Notes: generated from the sequence alone by a model not told the origin. A stretch of 10,997 nt of DNA from JANQIV01 sp050117315 (GCA_050117315.1 JASFMY010000170.1:1-10997), one strand, 5' to 3'. Positions 1 through 8,520 are shown, counted from the stretch's first letter. Made by a program: numbers and translations.

Positions 1-56
1 AATACATTCATCAAGTTACCGGTATTGCTAAACATGTTGTTAATCAGTATATAGGT

Positions 57-240
57 ATTTTACAAAATGAAAAAAAACTTTAACCATTTTTTTTACTTGA
101 CTTGCCATTTGGCATTATCGCGGCGGATTGCCGGGGGTGAGAAATCTTATAAACCGGAGAAAAGAAAGATTTCTCAGTCGCAAAAAAATGCTTCTTCGAA
201 ATGACAAAACGTTTAGATATCTAATTTTGCAGAAAATCTA
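57..240. repeat. Interspersed hairpin repeat, copy 1
   Basis: The region upstream of the phosphoesterase carries an 11-bp inverted repeat (138-148 with 166-176, TGAGAAATCTT / AAGATTTCTCA). It is followed by a block (198-240) that recurs at 1697-1739 with one mismatch in 43 bases; the first 38 bases are identical. The order of parts (GGG, GAAATCTT, AAGATTTCTC, GAAATGACAAAACG, ATTTTGCAGAAA) is the same in both copies. The left end near 57 is only weakly like the left end of copy 2, so that boundary is uncertain. It has the look of a MITE- or REP-like interspersed element and may carry the leader of the next gene. No protein is encoded, and bases 1-56 hold nothing I recognise. Confidence 0.6.
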
Positions 241-242
241 AT

Positions 243-249
243 AAAGGAG
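243..249 (+). promoter_or_regulatory. Strong ribosome binding site for a GTG start
   Basis: AAAGGAG lies 6 bases before the GTG at 256. It is the best Shine-Dalgarno sequence in the window and decides the non-ATG start of the phosphoesterase gene. Confidence 0.75.
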
Positions 250-255
250 TGTTTT

Positions 256-1284
256 GTGAATACAATAAAATTAAACCCAGGAGAAATACTTAAAAAATTT
301 TTATTCCCGGTTATCTACATCACTGTTTTTGTTTTTCAAACAAGTGCTCAGCCAAAAGAGGAACTTAGATTTAATGACAACGGCAGGTTTAGGATAGTAC
401 AAATTACCGATGTGCATTTGAAAATTAAAAACCAACCAAGATGTGACAGTGTGATAAATACAATTATAAATGTTGTAAAAAGCGAGAAACCTGATCTCGT
501 AATTTTAACCGGTGATATAGTTACAGCCGAAGATGTTGAAAAAGCCTGGTCAATTGTAACCAAACCTATGATAGACGAAGGAATTCCCTGGGCGGTTGTT
601 TTTGGAAATCATGACTACGAACACGGTTATACAAACAAACAAATTATGGATTATTTGGAAACTCTCCCGTTAAATTATTCCGAACATGGACCTGAGGACG
701 TACCCGGAGTCGGGAATTATGTGTTGGAAATAAAGGCTTCCAGAACTGATGAGTTAAAAGCAATTCTCTATTGTATGGATTCGAACGCTTACACCGAAGA
801 TAGGGATAACGAGGAACTGGGAAAGTACGGCTGGATAAAGTTTGATCAAATTAAGTGGTATAGAGAACAAAGTAAGTTATACACTCAAAAAAATAAAATG
901 GAACCCTTGCCTGCCTTGGCGTTTTTTCATATACCTTTGCCGGAGTACAGCCTGGTGAAAGGTTTCTCAACAACCGTAGGAGATAGGGACGAGAAAGTTG
1001 CTTCTCCTAAAATTAATTCCGGGATGTATAATGCTTTACTTGAATCCAAAGATGTGATGGGAGTTTTTTGCGGGCATGATCATAACAATAATTACATAGG
1101 CGCCTTAAATAATATATGCCTTGCTTACGGTTGTAAAGCCGGTAAGGACTCCTATGGTAAATTAGATAAAGGCGGAAGGGTAATTGTTTTATATGAAGAT
1201 GAAAGAAAGTTCGATACATGGATACATACAACAAAGGACTCTGCAAAATATTTTGTTACTTTCCCGGGATCTTTTAAAAAATAA
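256..1284 (+). CDS. Secreted calcineurin-like metallophosphoesterase (Dcr2-like)
   Basis: This 342-residue protein is a two-metal phosphoesterase of the calcineurin-like superfamily, nearest in layout to the Dcr2/purple acid phosphatase-like branch. Metal and catalytic motifs are all present in order: D52-x-H54 (TDVH), G86-D87, G117-N-H-D120, H225 in FFHIP, and G273-H-D-H276. An N-terminal hydrophobic stretch at about residues 13-30 ending in TSA-Q is a signal peptide, so the enzyme should act in the periplasm or outside the cell. The start is GTG, supported by a close AAAGGAG. The gene stands alone: a hairpin follows it and the next gene is 959 bases away. The substrate cannot be told from sequence; phosphomonoesters or phosphodiesters are possible. 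The family call is firm and the branch is likely. Confidence 0.88.
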   Translation: MNTIKLNPGEILKKFLFPVIYITVFVFQTSAQPKEELRFNDNGRFRIVQITDVHLKIKNQPRCDSVINTIINVVKSEKPDLVILTGDIVTAEDVEKAWSIVTKPMIDEGIPWAVVFGNHDYEHGYTNKQIMDYLETLPLNYSEHGPEDVPGVGNYVLEIKASRTDELKAILYCMDSNAYTEDRDNEELGKYGWIKFDQIKWYREQSKLYTQKNKMEPLPALAFFHIPLPEYSLVKGFSTTVGDRDEKVASPKINSGMYNALLESKDVMGVFCGHDHNNNYIGALNNICLAYGCKAGKDSYGKLDKGGRVIVLYEDERKFDTWIHTTKDSAKYFVTFPGSFKK

Positions 1285-1302
1285 ACTTTGATATACACAA
1301 GC

Positions 1303-1413
1303 CAAATTGGTTTTGGGATTTTGCCATGAAATCCTCCCCGCCGTACGAGACTTTGGGAGGCGGGGAGGATTTAGGTGAGTTTTAAATAAAAACAAAATCC
1401 CAAAACCAATTTG
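1303..1413. terminator. Large nested hairpin after the phosphoesterase gene
   Basis: A perfect 21-bp outer inverted repeat (1303-1323 with 1393-1413) encloses a perfect 14-bp inner one (1329-1342 with 1359-1372, GC-rich AAATCCTCCCCGCC). The structure begins 18 bases after the stop codon. It could end transcription in both directions or shield the mRNA end, but no T-run follows the stem, so a simple intrinsic terminator is not proven. The long perfect outer arms would also fit a small non-coding mobile element. Confidence 0.65.
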
Positions 1414-1566
1414 CAACAAGTATATATCGAGGACATTTATGTGAAAAAAGTTGCTTAACTCATACCCCGAATATTTAACATCTACTACGACTTTTTTGCA
1501 ATTTATTAATAAATTTTTTAATTATAGGCTTTATTTCACACAACGGAGTATTATAATAAATTAAAG

Positions 1567-1739
1567 TTTCTGCAAAATAAAAAGTCAGTCGGTAACCCGT
1601 TTTTTGGGTGAGCCTGTCCGCCGTCTTTTTGGCGGGAAATCTTTCAATTAAAGTACGATTTAAAAGATTTCTCTCCCGATAAAAAACATGGGGAGAGAAA
1701 TGACAAAACGTTTAGATATCTAATTTTGCAGAAATTCTA
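1567..1739. repeat. Interspersed hairpin repeat, copy 2, with terminal inverted repeats
   Basis: The element is bounded by 12-bp perfect inverted repeats (1567-1578 TTTCTGCAAAAT and 1723-1734 ATTTTGCAGAAA). Inside is an 11-bp hairpin (1667-1677 with 1691-1701, ATTTCTCTCCC / GGGAGAGAAAT). The last 43 bases match 198-240 with one mismatch. About 170 bases long, non-coding and bounded by inverted repeats, it fits a MITE-like element. Bases 1414-1566 between the large hairpin and this repeat hold nothing I can name. Confidence 0.6.
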
Positions 1740-1852
1740 TTTTATCCGTAAATAGGGGTCGAGATTTAGATGGTAGTTATGTTAAATGGAAAGAGTTTGA
1801 TGATATAAATTATGTGCATGTTGGTTATAAAAAATTTGATGCAGCAAAGTGA
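1724..1852 (+). pseudogene. Possible gene remnant, unrecognised
   Basis: A 42-codon open stretch ending at TGA (1850-1852) reads like protein in its second half, with a tail ending GYKKFDAAK, but has no start codon or ribosome site. Its first codons lie inside the repeat copy. It could be the tail of a gene cut off by the repeat, or chance. I do not recognise the family. Confidence 0.2.
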
Positions 1853-2171
1853 GATTTGACCGAATCAGACCCATAGTACCTGTCAAACTATATTCAGCTA
1901 TCAAAAATCAATAATGTGATCTAATTTTTTGCTGAAAGAGCAAATAACCCATCTTTCTATTTAATAAAAGCAATTAAAAAAGGATTAAAAACGCGTTCTT
2001 TTTTAATAAAGTCGGCTTTAACATGTAGACCAGAAATTTGAACGCTAAAACAAGCATTGTATATCAATACATACTATTTTTCACGCCCAAATTTAGGAGT
2101 GAAAATTTTTTTTGAATCAAATAGTTGCCCTAATCTCTTAAGCAAAGTTGAGGTTTTTTAGACATAAAGAT
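1853..2171. other. AT-rich intergenic stretch with no gene seen
   Basis: No open frame with coding character or usable start was found on either strand. An 8-bp inverted repeat (1984-1991 ATTAAAAA with 2000-2007 TTTTTAAT) is the only structure noticed; it is weak and may be chance in such AT-rich DNA. The promoter of the receptor gene should lie in this region or in the next 70 bases, but I could not assign -10 and -35 boxes. Confidence 0.4.
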
Positions 2172-2187
2172 TTTTGAAATTTCAAAA
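2172..2187. promoter_or_regulatory. 16-bp perfect palindrome upstream of the receptor gene
   Basis: TTTTGAAATTTCAAAA is a perfect palindrome 57 bases before the receptor start. With the second palindrome at 2205-2222 (centres 34 bp apart) it could form a paired operator. The AT-rich setting makes chance occurrence possible. Confidence 0.35.
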
Positions 2188-2204
2188 CTAAGTTACTGCT
2201 TGTA

Positions 2205-2222
2205 TTAAATAACGTTATTTAA
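2205..2222. promoter_or_regulatory. 18-bp perfect palindrome, candidate operator for the receptor operon
   Basis: TTAAATAACGTTATTTAA is a perfect 18-bp palindrome centred on CG, ending 21 bases before the ATG and just ahead of the ribosome site. A central CG within an AT-rich palindrome is typical of LacI-family operators, which often control carbohydrate uptake genes. The regulator itself is not in the window, so the family is inferred. Confidence 0.45.
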
Positions 2223-2243
2223 CTGAATTCAAGGATTACAAAT

Positions 2244-5213
2244 ATGGAAGGTGTTAACAACAATAATTTTTTCTCCTTATCCCGTTTCTTACTTTTTCTG
2301 TCTTTACTAATATTTCTTTTCTTTAACATAACATTAGTAAAAGCCCAGACAAACTCCGGCACTTTAACCGGAAAGGTTATTGATAATGAAGGAGATATCC
2401 TTCCCGGGGCAAATATATTTTTGGAAGAAACGGCTATAGGCACAACTGCAGATATAGACGGTAATTATCGAATTATTGGAATACCTCTGGGGAAATACGA
2501 TTTAGTGGTATCATATATAGGATATGAGAAACAAGTAATTCCAATCGAAATTGTTTCGAATGAAACAGTAGTCCGGAATATTACACTTAAAGTATCGGCT
2601 TTTATGTTGGAAGAAGGAATTATTGTAACAGGGCAGCTCCAGGGTCAAAATGCGGCTATTAACCGGCAAATTAATTCCGACCAGATTGTAAACGTTGTCT
2701 CCGAACAAAAGATAAAAGAATTACCCGACGCAAATGCCGCAGAGGCCGTAGGCAGGCTGCCCGGTGTAGCGGTTCAGCGTGAAGGTGGAGAAGCTTCGAA
2801 AATAATGATCAGAGGCTTAGACCCGAAATTTGCGAAAATTTCCGTAAACGGTATACAAATTCCCTCAACCAGCGCTGAGACGAGGGATGTTGATCTCAGT
2901 CTTATCTCGCAGAGTACTCTATCGGGAATAGAACTGTACAAAGCTTTAACTCCTGATCAAGACGCAGATGCTGTTGCAGGTGTTGTTAATCTTGTAATAG
3001 GTAAAGCGAAACCGGATGAAAAAATTACTTTTGATATATTCGGCATTTACAGCGGGCTAACAGAATCCGCTAAACAATATAGAATAGCCGGTCAATACAG
3101 CAACAGGTTCTTTGATAACTTTCTCGGGGTGCAGGCGGGTTTGAATGCTGAAAAAAGAGATAGAAGCAGAGAAATGCATATTGACGACTGGGAAATACCT
3201 GCGGATAGAGATTATCGAATTAACAGCTTAACGGTTCAATTTGATGATGAAACAAGAGAAAGATACGGCGGAAATTTAAATCTTGATATTAATACGGGAG
3301 ATGGCGGAAATATCAAGTTGATAAATCTATATAGCTATACTTCCAGGGACAGGTTCAGCAGTGACCGCAACTATACCCTCGGCGGCAGCGTAGCCTATCA
3401 TGCTCAAGCGACTGATATTGATATTTCTACTCTAAGCAATTCCCTAATCGGAGAAAATCATCTTGGTGATTTAAAAATTAACTGGGCTGTTGCGCATGCT
3501 TATACTGAGCGTAAAACACCTTTTGATCATACTATGAACTTTACTGAAAATAAATCTACCTCATCCGGGATGATGAATATTGATGATAGAGATGTATATA
3601 AAATGCCCGGGAAAAACTTAATGCAGTATGCATATAATGCATTTGACAAAGCAACTTTAGGCACCGCTTACTTTCATACGGAATCAAATGACGAAAGAAA
3701 TTTTGATGCGAAGGTAGATTTTGAATATCCCGTTACTCTTTTTGATAATTTAGCCGGGATTATAAAAGCGGGTTATAAATTCAGAGATAAAACAAGGCAT
3801 AGAGAATATAACGAAAAAGAGAGTATATATTATTTAAGAGGTGTTTATGACTATTGCTTTGACAGTAATGATAACGTAGTAGAAAAAGACTGGTCGAGTT
3901 CTTTATGGGGAGGGAGTCCGAGCCTGTTGTTAACAGATTTCTTAACAGGTACTCCTCCTTACGAAACACGCACAATTGATAATGACTATCTACTGAATCC
4001 GGTAATAGACGAGGAACGGGTAAGAAGCTGGTATGACTTTAATAGAAATGGAACTAACTCTAACGGTAATTCCAACGAATACTATGACCTATTAGCTAGT
4101 GTACGCAACATCTACACTGTAGGTGAAAGCGTTCACGGTACCTACGCTATGTGTAAAATTAACGCAGGTCAGTTGGCCACTTTAATAGCGGGCGTAAGGT
4201 ACGAATATGAAAGCAATGATTATTCTGCTAAATTCGCTCCAAGAATTGTTGGAGAATTTGAGTCCCAGTCGGGAAACGTTACCGATACCACCTCTCATTA
4301 TAAAAAAGAGTATTGGCTTCCAAACGTTCATTTGAAGATTTCTCCATTGGAATGGCTGGATTTTAGAGTTGCCGTTTCCAAGTCAATTTCACGTCCTGAT
4401 TATTCAATGAGACTGCCCAGCTTATATATAAATAATCAGGATCAAGAAATTACCAGCGGTAATCCGAACCTGGAATCTGCCGTTGCGTGGAATTATGACG
4501 CTAATATTTCATTTTACGCAACCCAATACGGCTTATTGACAATTTCAGGGTTCAGAAAAAATATTGATAATGTTTTCTACTGGCTAAACGACATCAAGTT
4601 GATATCATCCGACCAGGCATATGAAACAGGGTTGCCTGTAGAGGAGTACGGACCGTTTAATCAATATGAATTAGATATGCCCGTAAATACCGATGAGACA
4701 AAAGTCTGGGGTTATGAAATTGACTTACAGACACACTTCGGGTTTTTACCCGGGGTATTAAAAAATATAGTTGTAAGCGCAAATTATTCACGCATTTGGT
4801 CAAAAACGTTATATCCGAGATTTGAATTAATTCAACCGGAAGGTTTTCCTCCCCCGCCGCCTATTCCCAATTATTATCAGACGGAAAGAGAATTAAACGG
4901 ACAAACCGATTATACGGCAAACATTACCGTTGGTTACGACTATTCAGGATTTTCATTTAGAATATCGGCTTATTTCCAGGGCCCATACCTTGCTGAAATA
5001 AGTAATAATGAGGATGATGATATATATCAAAAAGAATTTAGCCGTTGGGACCTGGCGTTCAAACAAGTCTTTACAGACAATATATCGGCATTTCTCAATA
5101 TTAATAATTTAACTAATACAGTTGAAGGACAATATAACAGTTTTCGTAAACTAGATAGAGGCGGTTATCTATATGGTACTACCGTTGACTTAGGGTTACA
5201 GTTTATCTTATAG
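2244..5213 (+). CDS. TonB-dependent outer-membrane receptor (SusC-like, carbohydrate type)
   Basis: The 989-residue protein is an outer-membrane active transporter driven by TonB. A signal peptide (residues 1-34, cleavage near KA-Q) is followed by a carboxypeptidase-regulatory-like beta-sandwich (about 39-118, with the GANIFLEET..G...DIDGNYRI pattern), a TonB-box-like EEGIIVTG at 123-130, a plug domain (about 135-255, with LPGVAVQR and IMIRGLDPKF) and a 22-strand-type barrel to the end (last strand TTVDLGLQFIL). The length is normal for the family. ATG 2244 has AAGGA at 2231-2235. It probably heads an operon with the secreted protein 57 bases downstream. Unlike classical Sus systems no SusD lipoprotein gene follows. 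The overall pattern resembles the carbohydrate-linked TonB receptors of the Caulobacter/Xanthomonas type. The substrate is unknown, although neighbours suggest a sugar polymer or glycoside. Confidence 0.92.
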   Translation: MEGVNNNNFFSLSRFLLFLSLLIFLFFNITLVKAQTNSGTLTGKVIDNEGDILPGANIFLEETAIGTTADIDGNYRIIGIPLGKYDLVVSYIGYEKQVIPIEIVSNETVVRNITLKVSAFMLEEGIIVTGQLQGQNAAINRQINSDQIVNVVSEQKIKELPDANAAEAVGRLPGVAVQREGGEASKIMIRGLDPKFAKISVNGIQIPSTSAETRDVDLSLISQSTLSGIELYKALTPDQDADAVAGVVNLVIGKAKPDEKITFDIFGIYSGLTESAKQYRIAGQYSNRFFDNFLGVQAGLNAEKRDRSREMHIDDWEIPADRDYRINSLTVQFDDETRERYGGNLNLDINTGDGGNIKLINLYSYTSRDRFSSDRNYTLGGSVAYHAQATDIDISTLSNSLIGENHLGDLKINWAVAHAYTERKTPFDHTMNFTENKSTSSGMMNIDDRDVYKMPGKNLMQYAYNAFDKATLGTAYFHTESNDERNFDAKVDFEYPVTLFDNLAGIIKAGYKFRDKTRHREYNEKESIYYLRGVYDYCFDSNDNVVEKDWSSSLWGGSPSLLLTDFLTGTPPYETRTIDNDYLLNPVIDEERVRSWYDFNRNGTNSNGNSNEYYDLLASVRNIYTVGESVHGTYAMCKINAGQLATLIAGVRYEYESNDYSAKFAPRIVGEFESQSGNVTDTTSHYKKEYWLPNVHLKISPLEWLDFRVAVSKSISRPDYSMRLPSLYINNQDQEITSGNPNLESAVAWNYDANISFYATQYGLLTISGFRKNIDNVFYWLNDIKLISSDQAYETGLPVEEYGPFNQYELDMPVNTDETKVWGYEIDLQTHFGFLPGVLKNIVVSANYSRIWSKTLYPRFELIQPEGFPPPPPIPNYYQTERELNGQTDYTANITVGYDYSGFSFRISAYFQGPYLAEISNNEDDDIYQKEFSRWDLAFKQVFTDNISAFLNINNLTNTVEGQYNSFRKLDRGGYLYGTTVDLGLQFIL

Positions 5214-5270
5214 AAATTGCATAAGTAATCTAATAACTAACTATCATCCAAAAACTAACGGAGTAAAAAA

Positions 5271-6920
5271 ATGAACAGGAATGTCTTACAGTTTATCCTA
5301 CTCGCTTTTGCTGTCTTGCTTGGAAGTCTTTCCAGCGTAAGCGGACAGGAAAGAATAATTGAATCAAATGAGGGATTTGTAAATGAAGTAATAAAAGCTG
5401 ATACCTCGGAAGATGGTTCTCAAGCTCATACAACTTATATTTTTAGAAGAGGTGAAACATACTTCTTGAATAACCAAATTGAAAACGTTGGTTATGTTCT
5501 AACATTAAAGGCTGAAGACGGCAGCGGTACATTGCCGATTTTAAGAAACTGGCCGGATGGAGACGGAGACTTAAACAGGATGGTGTGCGCAGAAGACGAC
5601 GCTTATATTTATAATCTTTATATAGACGGAATGGGCCCAAATCTTACCTCCACAGAATCTGAACCGGATCCTACGTATACAATGAACGGACAATTATTGC
5701 GGGCCCATGCTGCCGGTAAAGTATTGGTAGTAGACGGATGTATACTAAATAATGTGGGGCAAACAATAATTCGTTCAAACAGCGGTGCAAGAAAGGTACA
5801 GGTAACAAATACGGTAATAGCCAATTCGGGACAACTTTCGCGGGACAATATCGGTAACGGAAGATTAATTGATTTCCGCAGCGGAATAACCGATACGTGT
5901 ATATTCAGGAACTGCACAATAGTAAATAGTTACGACAGATTGATCAGGCATTACGGAGCTGGCGCCAATACGGAAACAGCATATGTCGATTATTTGGAAT
6001 TCGATCACAATACTGTAATACATAATACCGGGGCATACGGATTTATATATTTGGGAGATATAAGCAGCGGAGTAAAAATCACAAACAACTTATTTTATAA
6101 TCCGATGACGTTGGGTGTTGATACGGCGGATCAACAAAGATATGCTGAGATAGAGACCATAAGTGAGGTGGGCAGCGACGGCTACCCTGTGAATCCGTTA
6201 ATTATTGAACAACCTAACGAATTATATAATCCGTATTATACAATGGAAAACAACGTAATAGTTTATGACGAGGCAGTGAAGAACTATTTTTCAACCAACG
6301 GAGTAAGTGCGGCACAGCCCTTGGCACCAAGATTAGAAGCGAAAGTAACTGGAGAAAATCCGTTTACCGAAGCAGAGGTAAGTTTGGCAAACATACCGGA
6401 TGTAATGATAGACGTAATGAACTGGTACAGGCCGTTAGCGTTGGCATCATTAGGCGGGGGCATGATCACAACTTCGGAACTTGATTTTGATAGAAAAGAC
6501 ATATCATACTGGTTAAATGATTTCGACGCGTCGTATTCTACAGATAACGCTGCCTTTATTGGTACTGACGGCGATCCCGTAGGTGATATTAACTGGACAA
6601 GTCAAGTTGTTACAGATGTAGAAGATGTACCCGGAATTCCGGCTCAATTCTCATTGTCAAACAATTATCCTAACCCGTTTAACCCAAGCACGGTAATTAA
6701 ATTCGGTCTGCCTCAGAGTGCAAAAGTTAAACTTAGTGTTTTCAATATTCTTGGTCAAAAAGTAATGCAGATTACTAATAAAGAATATACCGCGGGAGTC
6801 CACACAGTAGAATTCAACGCCGGTGAATTAAGCAGCGGAATATATGTTTATTCAATTACCGCTATCGGCGAAAGCGGAAGTAAATTTGTACAATCAAAGA
6901 AAATGATGCTCTTGAAATAA
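5271..6920 (+). CDS. Secreted beta-helix-like protein with type IX secretion sorting domain
   Basis: The 549-residue product has a signal peptide (residues 1-25, ending VSG-Q). Its central region (about 50-340) has short repeating N-rich turns and I/V strands (for example ILNNVG, NTVIANSG, NCTIVNS, NTVIHNTG, NNLFYNP), typical of right-handed parallel beta-helices such as polysaccharide lyases and the DUF4957/DUF5123 kind. Residues about 458-549 form a T9SS type A sorting domain (NNYPNPFNPSTVIKFGLPQ, then LSVFNILGQKV, then SGIYVYSI), so the protein should cross the outer membrane and be anchored or released at the surface. The start is ATG 5271 with CGGAG at 5259-5263. It sits 57 bases after the receptor gene, so a shared operon is likely. 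A role in binding or cutting a polysaccharide is inferred from the fold and the neighbours; no catalytic residues are assigned. Confidence 0.85.
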   Translation: MNRNVLQFILLAFAVLLGSLSSVSGQERIIESNEGFVNEVIKADTSEDGSQAHTTYIFRRGETYFLNNQIENVGYVLTLKAEDGSGTLPILRNWPDGDGDLNRMVCAEDDAYIYNLYIDGMGPNLTSTESEPDPTYTMNGQLLRAHAAGKVLVVDGCILNNVGQTIIRSNSGARKVQVTNTVIANSGQLSRDNIGNGRLIDFRSGITDTCIFRNCTIVNSYDRLIRHYGAGANTETAYVDYLEFDHNTVIHNTGAYGFIYLGDISSGVKITNNLFYNPMTLGVDTADQQRYAEIETISEVGSDGYPVNPLIIEQPNELYNPYYTMENNVIVYDEAVKNYFSTNGVSAAQPLAPRLEAKVTGENPFTEAEVSLANIPDVMIDVMNWYRPLALASLGGGMITTSELDFDRKDISYWLNDFDASYSTDNAAFIGTDGDPVGDINWTSQVVTDVEDVPGIPAQFSLSNNYPNPFNPSTVIKFGLPQSAKVKLSVFNILGQKVMQITNKEYTAGVHTVEFNAGELSSGIYVYSITAIGESGSKFVQSKKMMLLK

Positions 6921-6948
6921 TCTGTTTATCATTTTCTTTTTATTACTT

Positions 6949-6993
6949 AATTTCCCTTCGGGTTTTTTAATGTCCCTGAAGGGAAATTTTTTT
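6949..6993 (+). terminator. Intrinsic terminator after the secreted protein gene
   Basis: An 11-bp perfect stem (6949-6959 AATTTCCCTTC with 6978-6988 GAAGGGAAATT) with an 18-base loop runs into a T-run (6986-6993). The loop itself offers a smaller CCC-TTC-GGG hairpin followed by six Ts (6955-6968), so two alternative terminators overlap. It should end or reduce transcription from the receptor operon before the DUF1080 gene. Confidence 0.7.
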
Positions 6994-7028
6994 AACAAAT
7001 TATTATTTATGAGTATTAAAGGAATATT

Positions 7029-8411
7029 ATGAAAATTAAAGTCGGCTTACTCGTTATTCTATTCTGTTTTATTTCAATAAACGCTCAAACCGGTGATTGG
7101 ATTATGCTGTTCAACGGGAAAACCCTGGATGGGTGGGATGTGCTTAACGGAACTGCGGAATATAAAGTTGAAGATGGTGTAATAATCGGGACAAGTAAAC
7201 TAAATACTCCCAATACCTTTTTGGCAACCGATGAAATATATGGAGATTTTATACTTGAATACGAAGTAAAAATGGATGATTTGCTTAATTCAGGCGTACA
7301 AATAAGAAGCCAAAGTTTACCTGGATATAGAAACGGAAGAGTACACGGTTACCAAGTAGAACTTGATGCTTCTTCCCGTGCCTGGAGCGGCGGAATTTAC
7401 GACGAGGCCAGAAGAGGCTGGTTATATAATCTTGAGTGTAATCCTGAAGCTAAAAACGCATACAAGCATAATGACTGGAATAAATTTCGTGTTGAAGCAA
7501 TAGGGAATAATATAAGAGTATGGTTGAACGGGGTTCAAACAGTAGACCTTATCGATAACCTCACCCCGGAAGGTTTTATAGCGTTGCAGGTTCACAGTAT
7601 TGATGAAAAAGAAAAAGTTGGAAAAACCGTACGGTACAGGAATATCAAGATTATGACGGATAATCTTGAAAAGGAAAAGTCCCAAAGTAATTATGATATA
7701 CCGCAGATAAGTTACCTGAACAATCAACTTACCGAAAGAGAAAAGAAAGAAGGCTGGAAACTTCTATGGGACGGTAAAACAACCGCCGGATGGCGGGGCG
7801 CTAAGTTGAAAAGCTTTCCCCCAAAAGGCTGGCAGATTAAAGACGGTATTTTAACTGTTCTAGATAGCGGCGGATATGAATCAAGAAACGGCGGAGATAT
7901 TGTAACAACAAGTAACTATGGTAATTTTGAACTTGAGGTTGATTTTAAAATTACAAAAGGCGCTAACAGCGGTATAAAGTATTTTGTTGATTCCGGTTTA
8001 AATAAAGGAGAAGGTTCAGCGATTGGTTGTGAATATCAAATTCTTGACGATGAATTGCATCCGGACGCAAAGTTAGGAGTTAAGGGCAACAGGACCCTGG
8101 CCTCGTTATATGATCTAATAACGGCCGACGCTAAAATTTACGCGCCGAATGAGACCAAAACCAAACGGGTAAATAAATACGATTGGAACAGGGCAAAAAT
8201 CATAGCGAATGGAAATCATGTTGAACATTACTTGAACGGTATAAAGGTAGTTGAATACGAAAGAGCAACACAAATGTGGAGAGCTTTGGTAGCTTACAGC
8301 AAATATAAAGACTGGCCGAATTTTGGAGAACTCGCCGAAGGTCAGATTCTTTTACAAGATCACGGTGATGAAGTATCGTTTAAGAATATTAAAATCCGTG
8401 AACTTAAGTAG
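7029..8411 (+). CDS. Secreted protein with two DUF1080 (3-keto-disaccharide hydrolase) domains
   Basis: The 460-residue protein has a signal peptide (residues 1-20, ending INA-Q). Two copies of the DUF1080 concanavalin-like fold follow. The first is at about 23-210 (WIMLFNGKTLDGWD, then NSGVQIRSQ, then a closing VRYRNIKIM). The second is at about 241-458 (GWKLLWDGKTTAGWR, then NSGIKYFVD, then a closing VSFKNIKIREL). Members of this family have been linked to hydrolysis of 3-keto-glucosides and 3-keto-disaccharides. Usual members have one domain, so this is a tandem fusion whose halves differ in loops. AAAGGA at 7018-7023 serves ATG 7029. The gene follows a terminator, so it may have its own promoter or depend on read-through. 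It probably acts in the periplasm on products taken in by the upstream receptor. Its stop codon lies directly against a group II intron fragment, so its natural 3' flank is gone. Confidence 0.85.
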   Translation: MKIKVGLLVILFCFISINAQTGDWIMLFNGKTLDGWDVLNGTAEYKVEDGVIIGTSKLNTPNTFLATDEIYGDFILEYEVKMDDLLNSGVQIRSQSLPGYRNGRVHGYQVELDASSRAWSGGIYDEARRGWLYNLECNPEAKNAYKHNDWNKFRVEAIGNNIRVWLNGVQTVDLIDNLTPEGFIALQVHSIDEKEKVGKTVRYRNIKIMTDNLEKEKSQSNYDIPQISYLNNQLTEREKKEGWKLLWDGKTTAGWRGAKLKSFPPKGWQIKDGILTVLDSGGYESRNGGDIVTTSNYGNFELEVDFKITKGANSGIKYFVDSGLNKGEGSAIGCEYQILDDELHPDAKLGVKGNRTLASLYDLITADAKIYAPNETKTKRVNKYDWNRAKIIANGNHVEHYLNGIKVVEYERATQMWRALVAYSKYKDWPNFGELAEGQILLQDHGDEVSFKNIKIRELK

Positions 8412-8520
8412 TGACGTGTCACATTTGTCCCGTTGGAATTTTTCTTCCCATGCGGGAGAACACCCGGTTATCTATCTTAAAAACGATGATAACAGCCACC
8501 TACGTGACTTCATGTCGCAA
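8412..8520 (-). mobile_element. 5' fragment of a second group II intron
   Basis: Bases 8459-8518 match 10938-10997, the 5' end of the large intron, with two mismatches in 60. Beyond that the fragment continues through a different variable stem (8443-8461, TTCCC / GGGAG arms) to a shared GGGACA and then breaks off at the stop codon of the DUF1080 gene. Read on the minus strand its first bases are TTGCGAC, close to the usual GTGCGAC of group II introns. Only the first part of domain I is left; there is no RT gene and no domain V here, so this copy cannot splice. Confidence 0.85.

Noticed and set aside
97..125. TTGACT at 97-102 as a -35 box for the phosphoesterase gene
   Set aside because: No acceptable -10 box lies 16-18 bases downstream; the DNA there is GC-rich and part of the repeat.
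5618..5917. A 99-codon minus-strand frame inside the beta-helix protein gene
   Set aside because: It is a shadow of the strongly supported plus-strand gene, without signal, motif or ribosome site.
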